Positions 8,046 to 8,770 of a stretch of DNA of 8,770 nt are shown here, piece by piece. The position numbers were made by a program, and so were the translations under genes. The stretch is from an uncultured Prevotellaceae bacterium (GTDB lineage Bacteria; Bacteroidota; Bacteroidia; Bacteroidales; Bacteroidaceae), in assembly GCA_947306605.1 (NCBI GenBank), contig CAMZHB010000050.1, positions 1 to 8,770 of the forward strand, read 5' to 3'. Within the stretch, counting starts at the first letter, position 1. Each line of letters starts with the position of its first letter. Under the pieces are notes generated by a model. It was not told the origin of the DNA, did no database searches, and was given only the letters and a program-made list of their open reading frames with translations.

Positions 8046-8075
8046 CAAATATACGAATAAACGGACACAGAACAA
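8046..8075 (-). promoter_or_regulatory. Bacteroidetes-type promoter for the dsbD-like operon
   Basis: Read on the minus strand, TATATTTG (8053-8046) matches the Bacteroidetes sigma-70-type -7 box TAnnTTTG exactly. A TTG at 8075-8073 fits the -33 element (consensus TTTG) with a 19-base spacer, within the usual range. Transcription should begin near 8038-8040, leaving roughly 7-15 bases before the two candidate ATG codons. Confidence 0.7.
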
Positions 8076-8173
8076 GCATTCTCGCACGATTTATTTCGCA
8101 GCATCTTGTGGCGGCTGTCTTTTTCCGTTCCGGAAGGGGGCATGGCGGCCGACTGACACGCCGGCCGGAATCG
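8076..8173. other. Intergenic stretch with no recognised feature
   Basis: This is the part of the 302-base gap 8032-8333 between the dsbD-like promoter and the repeat element. Nothing convincing was seen: no RNA gene, no second promoter box and no credible small ORF. It contains only minor G/C-rich partial palindromes around 8124-8170. Confidence 0.4.
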
Positions 8174-8245
8174 CAGAAGCGGCGCCTCAAAAGTTTGAAG
8201 TGGGACTTCTGCGCGCCAAGGTCCGACTTCTGCGCGCCAAGGCCT
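8174..8245. repeat. Dispersed intergenic element, copy B
   Basis: It aligns without gaps to copy A (4450-4520) with the identical core CAAAAGTTTGAA at 8188-8199 and the same outer CAGAA and TTCTGC ends. Its hairpin is imperfect: CGCAGAAG (8172-8179) pairs with CTTCTGCG (8206-8213), and CAAA pairs with TTTG, but the region between has mismatches. Its right half is a 21-bp tandem duplication. It lies past the terminator of the right-edge gene and upstream of the dsbD-like promoter. Confidence 0.65.
8204..8245. repeat. Direct tandem repeat, 21-bp period, two copies
   Basis: The 18-base string GACTTCTGCGCGCCAAGG occurs at 8204-8221 and again at 8225-8242 with no mismatch, separated by TCC. Each copy contains the self-complementary GCGCGC. 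The duplication is sharper than the rest of the element, which suggests it arose recently or is maintained. Confidence 0.9.
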
Positions 8246-8266
8246 GGCCCGAAATCGCCGGACAGG

Positions 8267-8300
8267 AAAAAGCGGCGCGTCTCACAGGGAGACGCGCCGC
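8267..8300 (-). terminator. Rho-independent terminator of the right-edge gene
   Basis: Arms 8272-8283 and 8289-8300 form a perfect 12-bp G/C-rich stem (GCGGCGCGTCTC and its complement) around a 5-base loop. On the minus strand the stem is followed directly by five Ts (8271-8267). It lies 33 bases past the stop at 8334. No T-run follows on the plus strand, so it acts on minus-strand transcripts and insulates the dsbD-like operon from its upstream neighbour. Confidence 0.92.
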
Positions 8301-8333
8301 ATCAAACGAAAAAACGTAATTATTTTCCTTGTC

Positions 8334-8770
8334 TTACTTTATGGCCACCTTTTTCTTGCCAATGATGTAGATACCCTTCTGCAGGTTCTTGGCGGGGCCA
8401 TTTCCGACATACTTGCCGTCAATGCTGTAGATGTTGGTGTCTTCGGCTTTCTTCACCGCCGACACTTTCTTCACACCGTTGAGCATGTCCATCACTACCA
8501 GCTGCAGGTCGGGCTCGCCTTCCCTGTTGGTCACTTCATTCGGGTTGATGTAACCGTGCTGGCCGGCAATGGCCGTGCCTTTGGCTCCTTCTTCGACAGC
8601 CTTGGTCACTTCCAGAACGCTCTTGGCGAGGTAGCCGTAGCCGGAAGCGCTGATGGTGTCGCCGTCGAGCGTACCGACGAGACCGTTGGACGTGGTGGCC
8701 TTGGCCTCAGTGTCCAGCGTGAAGGGCGGGAACACGATGGTTACCATTTCACGCGTCTCCTCGTCCTCGG
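8334..8770 (-). CDS. C-terminal part of a secreted protein with a short sorting-like C-terminal module (5' partial)
   Basis: The minus-strand frame stays open to the window edge (residues EDEETRE precede the ATG at 8747), so the first Met is probably internal and the gene starts outside the window. Counted from that Met, the last 33 residues (105-137; NIYSIDGKYVG followed by LQKGIYIIGKKKVAIK) match the short C-terminal module common on secreted and surface proteins of Prevotella and Bacteroides. It resembles type IX secretion type A sorting domains: a beta-strand, a KGIYII strand and a basic end. Residues 1-100 look like beta-rich and then helical sequence of unknown family. The enzymatic or binding part must lie upstream, so no function is assigned. 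The strong terminator at 8267-8300 follows. Confidence 0.75.
   Translation of the reverse strand, partial: EDEETREMVTIVFPPFTLDTEAKATTSNGLVGTLDGDTISASGYGYLAKSVLEVTKAVEEGAKGTAIAGQHGYINPNEVTNREGEPDLQLVVMDMLNGVKKVSAVKKAEDTNIYSIDGKYVGNGPAKNLQKGIYIIGKKKVAIK

Noticed and set aside
8204..8242. CRISPR-like repeats
   Set aside because: There are only two copies, separated by 3 bases and with no spacers; this is a tandem duplication.
7880..8365. 161-residue plus-strand open frame spanning the 8032-8333 gap
   Set aside because: It overlaps the dsbD-like start, the promoter, the repeat element, the terminator and the right-edge gene, and has no domain or leader signal; it is a chance frame.

Overview
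The window looks like chromosomal DNA of a Bacteroidales bacterium, most likely a fairly GC-rich member of the Prevotellaceae or a relative; this is inferred without database access. The grounds are: a Bacteroidetes-type promoter (TAnnTTTG box) before the dsbD-like gene; gene starts with A/T-rich leaders and no Shine-Dalgarno; a secreted amidase with a golvesin/xanthan-lyase-type domain; and a short C-terminal module (IYSIDGKYVG...KGIYIIGKKKVAIK) typical of secreted Prevotella/Bacteroides proteins. Codons mostly end in G or C, which leaves long but meaningless open frames opposite the real genes.

Layout: Two plus-strand genes fill the left half. The first (to 2477, 5' end outside the window) is a secreted cell-wall amidase-like protein with golvesin-like and fibronectin III modules. 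Ten bases later (2488-4350) comes a secreted calcineurin-type metallophosphoesterase fused to a PQQ-type beta-propeller. The spacing suggests one operon of exported envelope proteins. They converge on a minus-strand pair, a dsbD-like thiol:disulfide reductase (8031-5998) followed by an AzgA-type NCS2 purine permease (5959-4640), 38 bases apart and probably cotranscribed from the promoter at 8046-8075. At the right edge is the 3' end of a minus-strand secreted protein (stop at 8334) with a strong intrinsic terminator at 8267-8300.

Non-coding DNA: The convergent gap 4351-4639 holds three perfect inverted repeats. The gap 8032-8333 holds the dsbD promoter, a second copy of the repeat found in the convergent gap, a 21-bp tandem duplication and the terminator. 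A heptanucleotide tandem repeat lies inside the dsbD-like gene, in the linker between its periplasmic and membrane domains.

How it fits together: four of the five genes make exported or envelope products (cell-wall hydrolysis, phosphoester hydrolysis, periplasmic redox, a surface or secreted protein), and the permease imports nucleobases. I see no defence system, mobile element, CRISPR array, tRNA or rRNA, and no convincing evidence for a wholly new system. The best leads are the two-copy dispersed intergenic element and the 7-bp repeat in the dsbD-like gene, where a change of one unit would shift the frame.
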